Source: RGIG4079 sp045596365 (lineage in GTDB: Bacteria; Bacteroidota; Bacteroidia; Bacteroidales; Muribaculaceae). Taken from it: 64,000 nucleotides of DNA. The notes under the pieces were generated by a model. It did not search any database. It was given only the letters and a program-made list of their open reading frames with translations, and had not been told where the DNA came from. The DNA is taken from contig JAZOCE010000019.1 of NCBI GenBank assembly GCA_045596365.1, positions 121,706 to 185,705 on the forward strand, given 5' to 3'. Of this stretch, positions 1-9,359 are shown in pieces (position 1 is the stretch's first letter; every line of letters starts with the position of its first letter). Both the position numbers and the translations under genes were made by a program.

Positions 1-585
1 TTGTTTTATGCAGGCACCACAATTCAGACATGATTGTGTGCAAGGTTTGTCCGGAAAAAAATCAAGGGTGGTGAGTATCTCTCCAAGAAAAAAATAAGAG
101 CCTTTTTGTGGTATAATCAATTGATTATTGCGCCCAATAAATCCTACACCGGCTTTTACAGCCCAATAGCGTTCTCTTAGAGGTGCTGTATCGACGCACA
201 CTCGTGTTTCTCCTCCAAAATTTGAGCGAATGAAGTCGGCAAGAATAGATAATTTGGCTTTCACAACCTCATGGTAATCCTTTCCGAGTGCGTATGACGC
301 GATTTGAGGTGCATTTGCCGATTGTTTTTGTTGCGGATGATAATTTATTGCGCAAACTATAATGGAACGAGCAGAGGGCAAAAGAAACTCCGGGTTTTGT
401 CTCACGTCATGATACTTGTTAAGATAGTGCATTTCGCCATGAAACCCCTTCTCAATCCATGAATCAAATTGTTTTTGTGCAATATCTTCAACTGGAGCTA
501 TTGTCGCAATGCCTATATCTTCGATGTCGAGCTTTACAGCTTCGTCAAAGATGATTTTTTTACATTCCGATGACGTCAAATTCAT
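1..585 (-). CDS. queG: Epoxyqueuosine reductase QueG (3' end outside window)
   Basis: QueG reduces epoxyqueuosine to queuosine in tRNA, using a cobalamin cofactor and two [4Fe-4S] clusters in the cytoplasm. About 195 N-terminal residues are present, translated here from the minus strand. The conserved block VDTAPLRERYWAVKAG, which holds the family's catalytic Asp, is followed by GFIGRN. Near the cut edge, CTQSCLNCGAC begins the first iron-sulfur cluster motif. The start codon at 583-585 overlaps the last 26 bases of the upstream deacetylase gene on the same strand, so the two are probably co-transcribed. The C-terminal ferredoxin and HEAT-like part lies outside the window. Confidence 0.9.
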   Translation of the reverse strand, partial: MNLTSSECKKIIFDEAVKLDIEDIGIATIAPVEDIAQKQFDSWIEKGFHGEMHYLNKYHDVRQNPEFLLPSARSIIVCAINYHPQQKQSANAPQIASYALGKDYHEVVKAKLSILADFIRSNFGGETRVCVDTAPLRERYWAVKAGVGFIGRNNQLIIPQKGSYFFLGEILTTLDFFPDKPCTQSCLNCGACIKQ

Positions 586-1177
586 AGCCTTGCTCTTTTA
601 TCCATTCAATGGCACGAGGTAAAGCATATTTCAGATTTTTTTCAGCTTTCAGAGAGTCGTGAAACACGATGATTGAGCCATTGCGAGTGTATCGTTTGAC
701 ATTGGCGAGCACTTGTTCTCCATTGAGTTTTTTACTATAATCACGTGTAACAAGGTCATACATCACGATATTGTAGTGGTCTTTAATAGCTCTAGCCTGT
801 GCCGGACGAATTAGTCCATGTGGAGGACGGAATAATGAACTATCAATTAGATTATTTGCTTCGGTAATGTTGCGCATATAGCGCATAGTCGTAACTTTTG
901 AGCCTTGCAGGTGGTTCATTGTGTGGTTGCCATAGGCATGACCGCGACGTTTGATCTCTTCAAATAACTCAGGACTGCGAGCAACATTATCTCCAACAAG
1001 AAAGAATGTTGCCTTAATTTCATATTTATCAAGTAGATCGAGTACCCAAGGGGTTACCTCGGGTATCGGTCCGTCGTCAAATGTGAGATACACCACTCTG
1101 CGATTCTTGCGTTTAATGCGCCAAATCGCTTCCGGAAACAGAATGCGATAGAGTAGTGGTGGTTGTTCGATTAACAT
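560..1177 (-). CDS. Polysaccharide deacetylase family protein (NodB homology domain)
   Basis: A 205-aa protein that is almost entirely one carbohydrate esterase 4 (NodB) domain. Visible motifs are TFDDGP (catalytic base and metal Asp), HTMNH (metal-binding His pair), RPPHG and a late FHDS. Such enzymes remove N- or O-acetyl groups from peptidoglycan or polysaccharide. No signal peptide is obvious: the N-terminus MLIEQPPLLYRILFPEAIWR could be a membrane-associated helix. It starts 13 bases after the stop of the DUF2723 gene and overlaps queG, giving a three-gene minus-strand unit. The substrate cannot be told from sequence. Confidence 0.85.
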   Translation of the reverse strand: MLIEQPPLLYRILFPEAIWRIKRKNRRVVYLTFDDGPIPEVTPWVLDLLDKYEIKATFFLVGDNVARSPELFEEIKRRGHAYGNHTMNHLQGSKVTTMRYMRNITEANNLIDSSLFRPPHGLIRPAQARAIKDHYNIVMYDLVTRDYSKKLNGEQVLANVKRYTRNGSIIVFHDSLKAEKNLKYALPRAIEWIKEQGYEFDVIGM

Positions 1178-1190
1178 CGTTCAAAACTTA

Positions 1191-4100
1191 TTATTGAAGG
1201 AATTGTCCGAAGTTAACACCTTGGTTTTCCAATTCGGTCATTAGTTCTTCAGTTTCACCACCTCCATTATTGTAAGATTGGAGCAATGACATGAAATAGC
1301 TTCCTGCAATATAACGGTCAGTGCGTTGTAATGATTGATATTGCCAAGGTTTGAGACTTTGGAAATATCTGATGTATTGTGCATAGCGACGTATTTCACT
1401 TTCCAAGATGTCAAGCCCTTTTTGACTTATTGATTCATCATTGAGAGCTTGTCCAAGGCGCAAATACAGGTCTCCGACTATTTCTCCGATTTGGATAGAA
1501 TATGGAGTTGCCACTGTGGGAAGTTTTGTAACCATAGTGTCAACAACAGCGAGAGATTTTTCATATCGTTCTTTCGCATATTTGAGAAGTTTTTCTTTAA
1601 TCTCTCCATCGTAATTTTCAGCCGAGATATCAGCTTCGACGCCTTCATTGTATAGAGCTGTAGCAAGGTCAAGCATTGCGCTGCGATGAGTGGCAACCAT
1701 GCGACGAATTGTTTCATCAAGATAGATGTCATCAGAACTTGTTACTTTATCGATGCCACCCCAACGGAATTTGTTCATCACATTGTCATACATCTTGTTG
1801 GTATTGACGGGGATATTGTCTCCCTTGCCTGTAATAATCGGGGTGATTTCATATGCCAAACCTGAATTGCTCATGTATTTTGACAATCCGAGATAATAAT
1901 CATCAGGAACAGTCATAGCAAAGTAAACAGGTCGATTCCATCCGTTCTTGACGCTTGTTGAAAGAATGTCAAGAGCGATAACCTTGTTGAGGGACATTCC
2001 ACCATCGTTGGCAGTTGCAGCATCATTCATCATATTTACATCAATAGAATCGACAATTTCATCAGCATGATAAGCTTCAACGCGACCGGCCTTTAATGCT
2101 GCTTGTGCATCAACGGGGATATACATCATAGGATATTTAATCTCCGGCATTCCCCATTTGTTTTTAGACGAAGAGGGGTTGTAGAGTGCTTTTAATGATG
2201 TTTCCACTTCAACAGTATTTACGGTGTCAGGGTTTAGAAAATAGCTGAATTGTAAGCGATCATGTCCATAATCTACCGGTGTTGCGAGCATGTCGATTGC
2301 AGCTGCATCATAGGTGGGATATTGTAATTGGTTAGCATACCAGTCGGTTGTCAAGTAAGACATATTTACCACACGCACATCGGTGCGGTATCCTTCCACT
2401 TCTTGAGCATACCACAATGGGAATGTATCGTTGTCTCCGTTAGTGAAAATAACGGCATTTTCATCAACGCTTGATAGGTAATTCATCCCGAAATCGCGTG
2501 CGGCATATCGACCTGAACGATCGTGGTCGTCCCATGTTTGAGATACCATTTGTAGTGGCACTGCGATACCCAAAACACAAGCCACTCCTGCTGCAATAGA
2601 AGATTCTTTGCTTTTTTTGGCGATGAAATCTTTGAAGATTGAATATAGGGCGGCTACGCCAAATCCAATCCATATTGCATAGGCATAGAATGAGCCTGCA
2701 AATGCGTAGTCACGCTCACGAGGTTGCCCGGGTGTTTGGTTTAGATATAGCACGATTGCAATACCTGTCATGAAGAATAAGAAGAATACTACCCAGAATT
2801 GCTCAATGCCACGTTTTGATACAAATGCTTGCCAAAGTAAACCGATAATACCTAAAATCAAAGGAAGCATGAAAAATACATTGTGCCCTTTATTCTCTTT
2901 GCCAATGTCATCGGGGAGTAATGATTGATCGCCAAGACGTAGATTGTCTATGAGTGGAATACCTGAAATCCAGTTGCCATGGTTAACTTCTCCATTTCCT
3001 TGAATGTCGTTTTGGCGACCGGCAAAATTCCACATGAAATATCTCCAATACATGTGGTTGAGTTGATAGTTCAAGAAGTATTGTAGATTTTGACCAAATG
3101 TGGGTTTTATGCGGTAGTCTTTATGCAATGGATTTCCATTTTCATCAACATATAGAGTGGCTTCGACATATTTGGTGTTTGTACTATTCATGCCGGTCCA
3201 ATCTTTGTAGGCTTGAACGTGAGCAGGTGATGAGCTATACATGCGTGGGAATAACATATTTAGCTCCGGAGTCATTTTATAGTTAGACTTGTTGCCGGTT
3301 ACAACATAGTGGTCGGGCTCATCGGGTGATTGCTTAACGACCTTGTTGTAAATAGCTTGCCCCTCTTCGTTGATGGCGTGTGGGCTATTACTTGCATCAA
3401 CTTTATAAAGGATTGATGAGTTGAAGGTCTGTCCGTAGAACAATGGACGCTCGCCATATTGTTCGCGGTTGAGATATGAACTTAGTGCAAATACGTTATC
3501 GGGTGAGTTTTGGTTCATAGGAGTGTTTGCACTTGAACGAATCAAAAGCAGTGCATAAGATGAGTAACCAATGAAGATTACAAAAATGCTGATAATGGTA
3601 ATTGACAGAATTCTAACAGGTAATTTTTTGCAAATCTTGAATAGGTAGATGAATAATCCTGCAATAATCAAAATAGGAATTAATATGCTATTGCCAATGA
3701 ATGGAATTCCTGAGACTAAGATGCTTAAGATGAAAGATAGCTTGATGCGAGTAGGATTGTTTTGGCTATATAATTCATAGATAGACCAAATGAATGAAAC
3801 TAAAACAATGATCGTGTATAGCAATACTCCGGAATTGTAGCTTAATCCTAATGTGTTAACAGCGAGCAGTTCAAAGTATTGAGCAACTTCGATGAACCCT
3901 GGTACAAGACCATAAAGAATTAAACCTACGATTATGCATGAAACGCCCAATGCTATCAAAGAGCCTTTGGCATTGGTGTTTTTGAATTTGCGATAATAAA
4001 ACACAAGTACAATTGCCGGAATACACAACAGGTTAAGCAAGTGTACGGCAATCGAGATACCTATTACGTAGGCGATTAGGATGAGGTAACGATCAGAATG

Positions 4101-4619
4101 TGGTTGATCGGCACGATTTTCCCATTTGAGAATGAGCCAGAATACCAATGCTGTACAGAATGAAGAGAATGCATAAACTTCACCCTCAACAGCTGAATAC
4201 CAAAATGTATCGCTCCAGGTAAAAGCAAGAGCGCCCACAAGTCCGGAGCCAAAGATTACAAGCATCTGTGTCAATGAGAAATTGTATTCTTCATCTTTGA
4301 CAATGAGACGGCGCACTAAGTGTGTTATTGTCCAGAATAACAATAATATAGTTCCGGCACTAAGTAGAGCCGACATTGCGTTTACTGCTATTGCAACATT
4401 GGATGGGTCGCTTCCGGCAAAGTTAACGAAGAAACGTGCTGCCAACATGAAGATGGGGTTGCCAGGAGGGTGTCCTACCTCTAATTTATAGCCTTGTGAT
4501 ATAAACTCGGGACAGTCCCAGAAACTTGCTGTAGGCTCAAGAGTGAGCATGTAGGTAATGGTAGCTATTATAAAGCATAGCCAACCCAGAGAGTTGTTGA
4601 TTATGTTATACTTTTTCAT
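1191..4619 (-). CDS. DUF2723 / GT117-like multi-spanning glycosyltransferase-type membrane protein
   Basis: A large protein of about 1142 aa. The N-terminal ~550 residues form many membrane helices with the DUF2723 signature LEPTASFWDCPEF and GHPPGNP. A soluble, mainly helical C-terminal part follows. The family belongs to the GT-C fold group; its eukaryotic relative TMEM260 is an O-mannosyltransferase, so a role in protein O-glycosylation is a reasonable inference for Bacteroidales but is not shown here. An in-frame Met 19 codons further upstream exists. I prefer ATG 4617-4619 because a TACCTTTG -7 box at 4650-4657 places transcription start too close for the longer form. Followed at 13 bases by the deacetylase gene. 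Confidence 0.8.
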   Translation of the reverse strand: MKKYNIINNSLGWLCFIIATITYMLTLEPTASFWDCPEFISQGYKLEVGHPPGNPIFMLAARFFVNFAGSDPSNVAIAVNAMSALLSAGTILLLFWTITHLVRRLIVKDEEYNFSLTQMLVIFGSGLVGALAFTWSDTFWYSAVEGEVYAFSSFCTALVFWLILKWENRADQPHSDRYLILIAYVIGISIAVHLLNLLCIPAIVLVFYYRKFKNTNAKGSLIALGVSCIIVGLILYGLVPGFIEVAQYFELLAVNTLGLSYNSGVLLYTIIVLVSFIWSIYELYSQNNPTRIKLSFILSILVSGIPFIGNSILIPILIIAGLFIYLFKICKKLPVRILSITIISIFVIFIGYSSYALLLIRSSANTPMNQNSPDNVFALSSYLNREQYGERPLFYGQTFNSSILYKVDASNSPHAINEEGQAIYNKVVKQSPDEPDHYVVTGNKSNYKMTPELNMLFPRMYSSSPAHVQAYKDWTGMNSTNTKYVEATLYVDENGNPLHKDYRIKPTFGQNLQYFLNYQLNHMYWRYFMWNFAGRQNDIQGNGEVNHGNWISGIPLIDNLRLGDQSLLPDDIGKENKGHNVFFMLPLILGIIGLLWQAFVSKRGIEQFWVVFFLFFMTGIAIVLYLNQTPGQPRERDYAFAGSFYAYAIWIGFGVAALYSIFKDFIAKKSKESSIAAGVACVLGIAVPLQMVSQTWDDHDRSGRYAARDFGMNYLSSVDENAVIFTNGDNDTFPLWYAQEVEGYRTDVRVVNMSYLTTDWYANQLQYPTYDAAAIDMLATPVDYGHDRLQFSYFLNPDTVNTVEVETSLKALYNPSSSKNKWGMPEIKYPMMYIPVDAQAALKAGRVEAYHADEIVDSIDVNMMNDAATANDGGMSLNKVIALDILSTSVKNGWNRPVYFAMTVPDDYYLGLSKYMSNSGLAYEITPIITGKGDNIPVNTNKMYDNVMNKFRWGGIDKVTSSDDIYLDETIRRMVATHRSAMLDLATALYNEGVEADISAENYDGEIKEKLLKYAKERYEKSLAVVDTMVTKLPTVATPYSIQIGEIVGDLYLRLGQALNDESISQKGLDILESEIRRYAQYIRYFQSLKPWQYQSLQRTDRYIAGSYFMSLLQSYNNGGGETEELMTELENQGVNFGQFLQ

Positions 4620-4649
4620 TCGAAATAGAATTGTCAATAATTTAAATGG

Positions 4650-4680
4650 CAAAGGTATAAATTTAATACCTAACACACAA
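4650..4680 (-). promoter_or_regulatory. Bacteroidetes-type promoter for the DUF2723 gene
   Basis: Read on the minus strand: TTGTG, 18 bases, then TACCTTTG, matching the Bacteroidetes sigma consensus TTTG-N19-TAnnTTTG. It lies about 30 bases before the chosen ATG at 4619. Confidence 0.6.
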
Positions 4681-4742
4681 TTGATAATTCATAATGATAA
4701 TTAAATGCCATTATTTTCAAGAAATAAATGACGTTTTTACTA

Positions 4743-6122
4743 TTAGCCTTTGCGTTTAAGCGATTCTACATAGTCATCAATGTGATGCAATTTTTGAGGA
4801 ATGTTGATGCGTTGAGGACATAGAGGAATACATTGTTCACAGCCTATACAGTGATTGGCTTGACGCAACTTGGGAACACTTCGGTCATATCCTACAAGGA
4901 ATGCTTTACGAGCATCGCGATATTTTTTGTTCCCCTCATTCACGATATATCCTTCATTGAGGCACTTGTTATAGTGCCAAAAGACTCCTGGAATATCAAT
5001 TCCATAAGGGCAAGGCATACAATATTTACAGTCGGTGCAAGGAATTGTAGGATATTGAATCATCAGGTCAGCAGTCTCTTTGAGGAATTGAAGTTCCTCT
5101 TCGGTTAATGGCATTAATGGAGAGTATGTGCGTATATTGTCTTGAAGATGCTCCATATAAGTCATCCCACTCAACACGGTCAATACATTTTTGTATGTGC
5201 CACAAAAGCGGAATGCCCATGAAGCTATACTTTTTTCAGGCTCACGTTGTTTCAATCGCGCAACAATGTGATCGGGGACTTTTGCTAAGCGACCTCCGAG
5301 TAACGGCTCCATAATCATGACAGGAATTCCCCGTTTAGTTAATTCGCCATATAGATATTCGGCATTGGTGTTAGAGGGGTTGTTTGCTTTAGCATGTTGC
5401 CAATCAAGATAATTCATCTGTATCAAAACGAAATCCCATTTTATCTCATTATGAAGAGAAAGCATGTAGTCAAACACTTTTACATCGCCATGATAAGAGA
5501 ATCCGAGGTTGCGAATTTTACCTTTTTTACGCTCTTCAAGAAGGAAGTCAAGGATGCCGTTGTCAAAATATCGTTTTTTTAGTAATCCCATTCCGTCTCC
5601 TCCGCCAACAGAGTGTAATAGATAATAGTCGATATAATCAACTTGCAGATTTGTAAATGAGTTGTGGTACATCTCTAGCGATGCTTCGCGACTGTAGTTG
5701 TGCATGTTTGACAACTTTGTTGAGATGTAGAATTTTTCCCTTGGATGGCGTTTAAGGGCAATGCCGGTAGCCTTTTCTGACCATCCTTGTACATAGATTG
5801 GTGATGTGTCAAAGAGATTTACTCCATGTTCGATAGCATAATCAATAAGCTCGTTTACGGCGTCTTGATCGATAACATTACCATCTTTTGCCGGTTCCGG
5901 AAGCCTTGGCCAACGCATACATCCATATCCTAAAATAGATACCTTGTCTCCGGTTGTGGAGGTAGTGCGATAGGTCATTCCCTTTGACGGGACTGTTTCA
6001 GGGGTTGTTTCTGTCTCTTTTGCTTTTTCAGTTGTGCATCCACACAATGCTGCCACAGTTGTGGTAGTGCCGACTCCCATTACTTTAAGAAAATCTCTGC
6101 GGGTTATATCTTTTTGTGCCAT
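4743..6122 (-). CDS. Exported aldo/keto reductase with C-terminal [4Fe-4S] domain
   Basis: A 459-aa protein. It opens with a twin-arginine signal (ITRRDFLKVMGVG) and a lipobox-like ALCGC, so export through Tat in folded form, probably lipid-anchored, is expected. Residues ~50-340 are an aldo/keto reductase barrel: FDTSPIY gives the catalytic Asp and Tyr, STKL the Lys, and LLHS the His. The C-terminus carries ferredoxin-type clusters CTDCKYCMPCP and CIGCEQCIPLCP. It starts 20 bases after the stop of the membrane polyferredoxin gene, so the two likely work as one electron-transfer unit with the reductase outside the membrane. The substrate is unknown. Confidence 0.85.
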   Translation of the reverse strand: MAQKDITRRDFLKVMGVGTTTTVAALCGCTTEKAKETETTPETVPSKGMTYRTTSTTGDKVSILGYGCMRWPRLPEPAKDGNVIDQDAVNELIDYAIEHGVNLFDTSPIYVQGWSEKATGIALKRHPREKFYISTKLSNMHNYSREASLEMYHNSFTNLQVDYIDYYLLHSVGGGDGMGLLKKRYFDNGILDFLLEERKKGKIRNLGFSYHGDVKVFDYMLSLHNEIKWDFVLIQMNYLDWQHAKANNPSNTNAEYLYGELTKRGIPVMIMEPLLGGRLAKVPDHIVARLKQREPEKSIASWAFRFCGTYKNVLTVLSGMTYMEHLQDNIRTYSPLMPLTEEELQFLKETADLMIQYPTIPCTDCKYCMPCPYGIDIPGVFWHYNKCLNEGYIVNEGNKKYRDARKAFLVGYDRSVPKLRQANHCIGCEQCIPLCPQRINIPQKLHHIDDYVESLKRKG

Positions 6123-6142
6123 TCTTCTTTTGTTTTTAATGG

Positions 6143-7642
6143 TTAGATTGTGTGGTGAACTTTGTTGCCCTCAACATATATTGCACTGAATGGTCGCACA
6201 GGACACAGATTTTCACATGCACCGCAACCAATACAGCGTTCAGTATTTACTATCGGGATTTTAGGTGCATTGGGTTTGTCCTTTTGCTCAACCATCATTA
6301 TTGCTCCGGTAGGACAATGGCGTGCGCAGTTTCCACATTTTACACCCTCGGTAAAGGATATACAATTCTCTTTAATCCACACGGCGTGCCCTATTTGGAT
6401 TGATGACTTTTCTTCTACTGAAATAGGGTTTATAGCATTGCTGGGACACACATCGGCACATCGAGTACATTCGGGACGGCAATATCCTCGCTCATAAGAC
6501 ATTTCAGGTTGCATGAGCGTTACTAAGTCATCAGATGGTCTCAATACTTGATTGGGGCAAGCCGAAATACACAATTGGCAGGTCGTACAATGCTGTGATA
6601 GATGCTTTGAACTGATGGCTCCAGCCGGAACTATTGGGTTTTTGCGTGTTGGTATTTTCTTGTCAAGAATTATGGCAAGACCTCCATCCACTTTGTTTTT
6701 GCGTTTTCTGCGTCTTCGCTTTTGTGCATCGACAAAAAATGTAGTAGCGATTATAGTGCTAATAGATAAGAATGTCCGACGGTTGTCATTTGTAGGGTTT
6801 CCTGTTGAACCGCTTTCTTGTCGGCGATAACTATATTTTATAGCTCCTTGACGGCAGTTATTAATGCAATCCATGCAGGCAACGCAACGGCTATAATCTA
6901 TAGCGTGATTTTTGTTGTCGATACATGAGGCTTTGCATTTGCGAGAGCAAAGTGAGCACCCATTGCATTTTGTTGTGTCTATAACAGGGCGGAAGATGGA
7001 GTATTTAGACAAGAATCCTAATATCGTTCCCACCGGGCATATTGTATTGCAGTAGGTGCGACCATTGCGCCATGCGAGAATTATTAAGACAATAACTGAA
7101 ATGCTTGCAATAACGAGAGTGGTAATGCTTTTTACCCACACATCAACTCGGTAGAAAGTATAGTTGTTTACTCGTTCAGCGAAGTAGGCCAATAGATTAT
7201 TCCCCCATTGGTATACAGGAGTAAAAAGGGTTGATGCTATTCGTCCGTAGGTACTATAGGGCGCAATTATAGATGCAATAGCAGTGAAGCCTCCTATTAT
7301 AGCAACGAAAAATAAAACTAAAGTAATGTATCTCCACCATCTTTTCTCGAGAGAATAGGAAAAGCGTGCTTTTTTCTTGCGGCGTTTACTGCTAATCCAT
7401 GAAATAATATCTTGGAAGATGCCTAAAGGACATATTACTGAACAATATATGCGACCAAAAAGGAGGGTAAATAATATAATAAGTGCAATAATTCCAATGT
7501 TTAAGGCTAACAATGCCGGTAAGAATTGTATCTCTGCCATCCATCCACACCACTCATGTGCTATCCCTGTAAAATCAAGGAAAAGCATTGTTATTGCGAT
7601 AAAAAATATCGTTGCAAGGGTAATCCTTATTTTCCGTAACAT
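6143..7642 (-). CDS. Membrane polyferredoxin (NapH/CcoG-like 4Fe-4S protein)
   Basis: A 499-aa membrane protein. Helices at roughly 10-28, 45-65, 105-135 and 175-195 carry the NapH/YccM-type membrane motifs CSVICPLG and CNTICPVG. Several soluble [4Fe-4S] motifs follow: CNGCSLCSRKC, CVACMDCINNC, CTTCQLCISAC, CTRCADVCP, CGNCARHCP and CIGCGACENLCP. A basic stretch QKRRRRKRKNK lies in the middle. It probably passes electrons from quinol or ferredoxin to the Tat-exported aldo/keto reductase encoded 20 bases downstream. The number of clusters suggests a conductive chain rather than a catalytic enzyme. The family is sure, the partner is inferred from gene order. Confidence 0.85.
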   Translation of the reverse strand: MLRKIRITLATIFFIAITMLFLDFTGIAHEWCGWMAEIQFLPALLALNIGIIALIILFTLLFGRIYCSVICPLGIFQDIISWISSKRRKKKARFSYSLEKRWWRYITLVLFFVAIIGGFTAIASIIAPYSTYGRIASTLFTPVYQWGNNLLAYFAERVNNYTFYRVDVWVKSITTLVIASISVIVLIILAWRNGRTYCNTICPVGTILGFLSKYSIFRPVIDTTKCNGCSLCSRKCKASCIDNKNHAIDYSRCVACMDCINNCRQGAIKYSYRRQESGSTGNPTNDNRRTFLSISTIIATTFFVDAQKRRRRKRKNKVDGGLAIILDKKIPTRKNPIVPAGAISSKHLSQHCTTCQLCISACPNQVLRPSDDLVTLMQPEMSYERGYCRPECTRCADVCPSNAINPISVEEKSSIQIGHAVWIKENCISFTEGVKCGNCARHCPTGAIMMVEQKDKPNAPKIPIVNTERCIGCGACENLCPVRPFSAIYVEGNKVHHTI

Positions 7643-7665
7643 AATAATTGAAGTTTATGGTATCA

Positions 7666-7673
7666 CAAAATTA
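7666..7673 (-). promoter_or_regulatory. -7 box upstream of the polyferredoxin/aldo-keto reductase pair
   Basis: The minus strand reads TAATTTTG, a match to TAnnTTTG, 23 bases before the ATG at 7642. A clear -33 TTTG is not visible. Confidence 0.4.
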
Positions 7674-7691
7674 GTAAAAATAACATGAAAA

Positions 7692-7725
7692 TAAAAAAGC
7701 ACCCACACATCACTGCGTAGGCGCT
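7692..7725 (-). terminator. Rho-independent terminator after the DUF2490 gene
   Basis: On the minus strand an imperfect hairpin (AGCGCC ... GGTGCT with paired bases between) is followed directly by TTTTTTATTTT. It ends the 10571-7765 operon and separates it from the polyferredoxin promoter. Confidence 0.65.
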
Positions 7726-7764
7726 AAAAACATGTGATAATAAATTAAATGAACTATATATTTG

Positions 7765-8640
7765 TTAGAATCGTAATTTATAAGTAGCACCAATTATATT
7801 GATGTAACTTGTTTCTTCTGTAAGGTCTTTGAACTCGCTTGATTTTTCTCCGATATTTATGTCTTTAATGAATTCGTAGTCAAAACGATAATAAACTTCA
7901 ATGCTGCTACGACGATCAAAACGATATTCTACACCTATTGCTGTGCGTATGTTCTCGATGTATTCGTTTCCTGCATATTTTTTTGTTATAGGAATAACTT
8001 TTGTGCCATCTTCCGATACGACATTTTTTGTTATTGATGCACTTGGCGAATTGAGGGTATTGATGAGTTCTATTGAAATAAATGGAGTTAAAGGAATGTG
8101 GCGGAATGCATATTCTGCTTTCAAACGGCTTTTAAGTACCCATTTTGGGTTAGCTTTTTCCCCTTTGTCATAAAGTTTATATCCGCCATGTTCTTTTTCA
8201 TAGGTTGTGAATTGTCCTAATTCACGAAGGCTAAATCTCCAATTTGAATAGGTTTTGTAGTATAGAGTAAATCCAAAAGCTCCACGATGACGAGATTCCC
8301 AATAACGATCATAATTTGTTTTGGCTTTACCATCGTGATTGATAAGGATATAGGTATATTTTGCTTGTAGCTTGAGCCAGTCAAGAACAGTATATGAACC
8401 ACCTATTTCTGTGTACATGCGGTCAAAAGTCCCTAAATTATCTTTGATGCGAAATTCTTGATCCCACTCTATATTAAATTTGCGAGAAAGAGATTTAGAA
8501 ATATTCCATCCAGCACGAAATTGGAAATCATTTTCGGTGGTTTTATAAATAGGTGGTTCTTCATCTTGTGCAGAAGATGTTGTCCATACAAATGTGCAAA
8601 TCAATGAAAGAGCCAATATGCGTAGTTTTGATAGTTGCAT
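7765..8640 (-). CDS. DUF2490 family outer-membrane protein
   Basis: A 291-aa protein with a signal peptide ending near TSSAQ. The body alternates aromatic and polar residues as in an outer-membrane beta-barrel and ends in YKLRF, with the C-terminal Phe usual for such proteins. Recognisable DUF2490 segments include EWDQEFRIKDN, RMYTEIGGSY, DRYWESRHRGAFG and VEYRFDRRSSIEVYYRFDY. Its start shares one base with the stop of the DUF4956 gene, showing tight coupling. The function of DUF2490 is not established; co-transcription with a VTC-domain protein suggests a cell-envelope role. Confidence 0.8.
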   Translation of the reverse strand: MQLSKLRILALSLICTFVWTTSSAQDEEPPIYKTTENDFQFRAGWNISKSLSRKFNIEWDQEFRIKDNLGTFDRMYTEIGGSYTVLDWLKLQAKYTYILINHDGKAKTNYDRYWESRHRGAFGFTLYYKTYSNWRFSLRELGQFTTYEKEHGGYKLYDKGEKANPKWVLKSRLKAEYAFRHIPLTPFISIELINTLNSPSASITKNVVSEDGTKVIPITKKYAGNEYIENIRTAIGVEYRFDRRSSIEVYYRFDYEFIKDINIGEKSSEFKDLTEETSYINIIGATYKLRF

Positions 8641-9359
8641 TATAGTTCTGGTTTTAGTTTAGTGATATTGTTTAATGCGGTGTTAGATGTTTCGGCATCT
8701 CCTGGATAATAAACTTTGATAAATGCTGCATCGCGAAGGAAATCGACATGACCTATTTCGATTTTCTTGATGTCAAGACCTGTGCGTTGCTTCAAGTCGG
8801 CCATGAGTTCATCATGCTTTTCAGGAGTTATTAGTTCAATGCGATCATAAAGGATGAGTTTTGAACTTGTGCTTGAAAGGAATTTTTGGTATTCAAAAAA
8901 TCCGATGATTAATAGAATTAGCAAGTTGGTAGCGCCAAGGACAGCATAAGAGACACTCAAAGAAAGTCCATTAATAACCGAAATAGCGATAACCATGAAC
9001 AGGTAAGTCATTTCTTTGATGGGGACAGTCTCGGTACGATAGCGAATAACTCCGAATATTGCCAAAAGACCAAGAGTGAGACCTATTTGCAATTTGATAC
9101 TTTCTAAAAGGAAAAGCAATAGGAACATCCCGGCAGAGAAGAAGATAAGCGATTTATAATATTCGCGGTTACGATTTTTGCGGTAGTAGCAAAAATGTAT
9201 CATTATAAAGCACACAAGCATGTGGAAACTGAAACGTAATAATAAGTGCCACATCTCTTCGGCATTCCATAGTTGTGCTCCAAAGAGGCTTGCTACTGTA
9301 TCGCCGGTATAACCAAATTCATCAGCGATAGATGGGTCAAATTCAGGTAGTTGTATCAT
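8640..9359 (-). CDS. DUF4956 domain-containing membrane protein
   Basis: A 239-aa inner-membrane protein with about four helices (roughly 40-60, 70-95, 100-125 and 130-160), then a soluble C-terminal ferredoxin-like fold. The DUF4956 hallmark GLTLGLLAIFGVIRYRTETVP lies between helices; IRYRTETVPIKEMTYLF is the most diagnostic part. The family almost always occurs beside VTC-type polyphosphate polymerase genes, as here, where the two overlap by 17 bases. It may form the membrane part of that system. The biochemical role is unknown. Confidence 0.85.
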   Translation of the reverse strand: MIQLPEFDPSIADEFGYTGDTVASLFGAQLWNAEEMWHLLLRFSFHMLVCFIMIHFCYYRKNRNREYYKSLIFFSAGMFLLLFLLESIKLQIGLTLGLLAIFGVIRYRTETVPIKEMTYLFMVIAISVINGLSLSVSYAVLGATNLLILLIIGFFEYQKFLSSTSSKLILYDRIELITPEKHDELMADLKQRTGLDIKKIEIGHVDFLRDAAFIKVYYPGDAETSNTALNNITKLKPEL

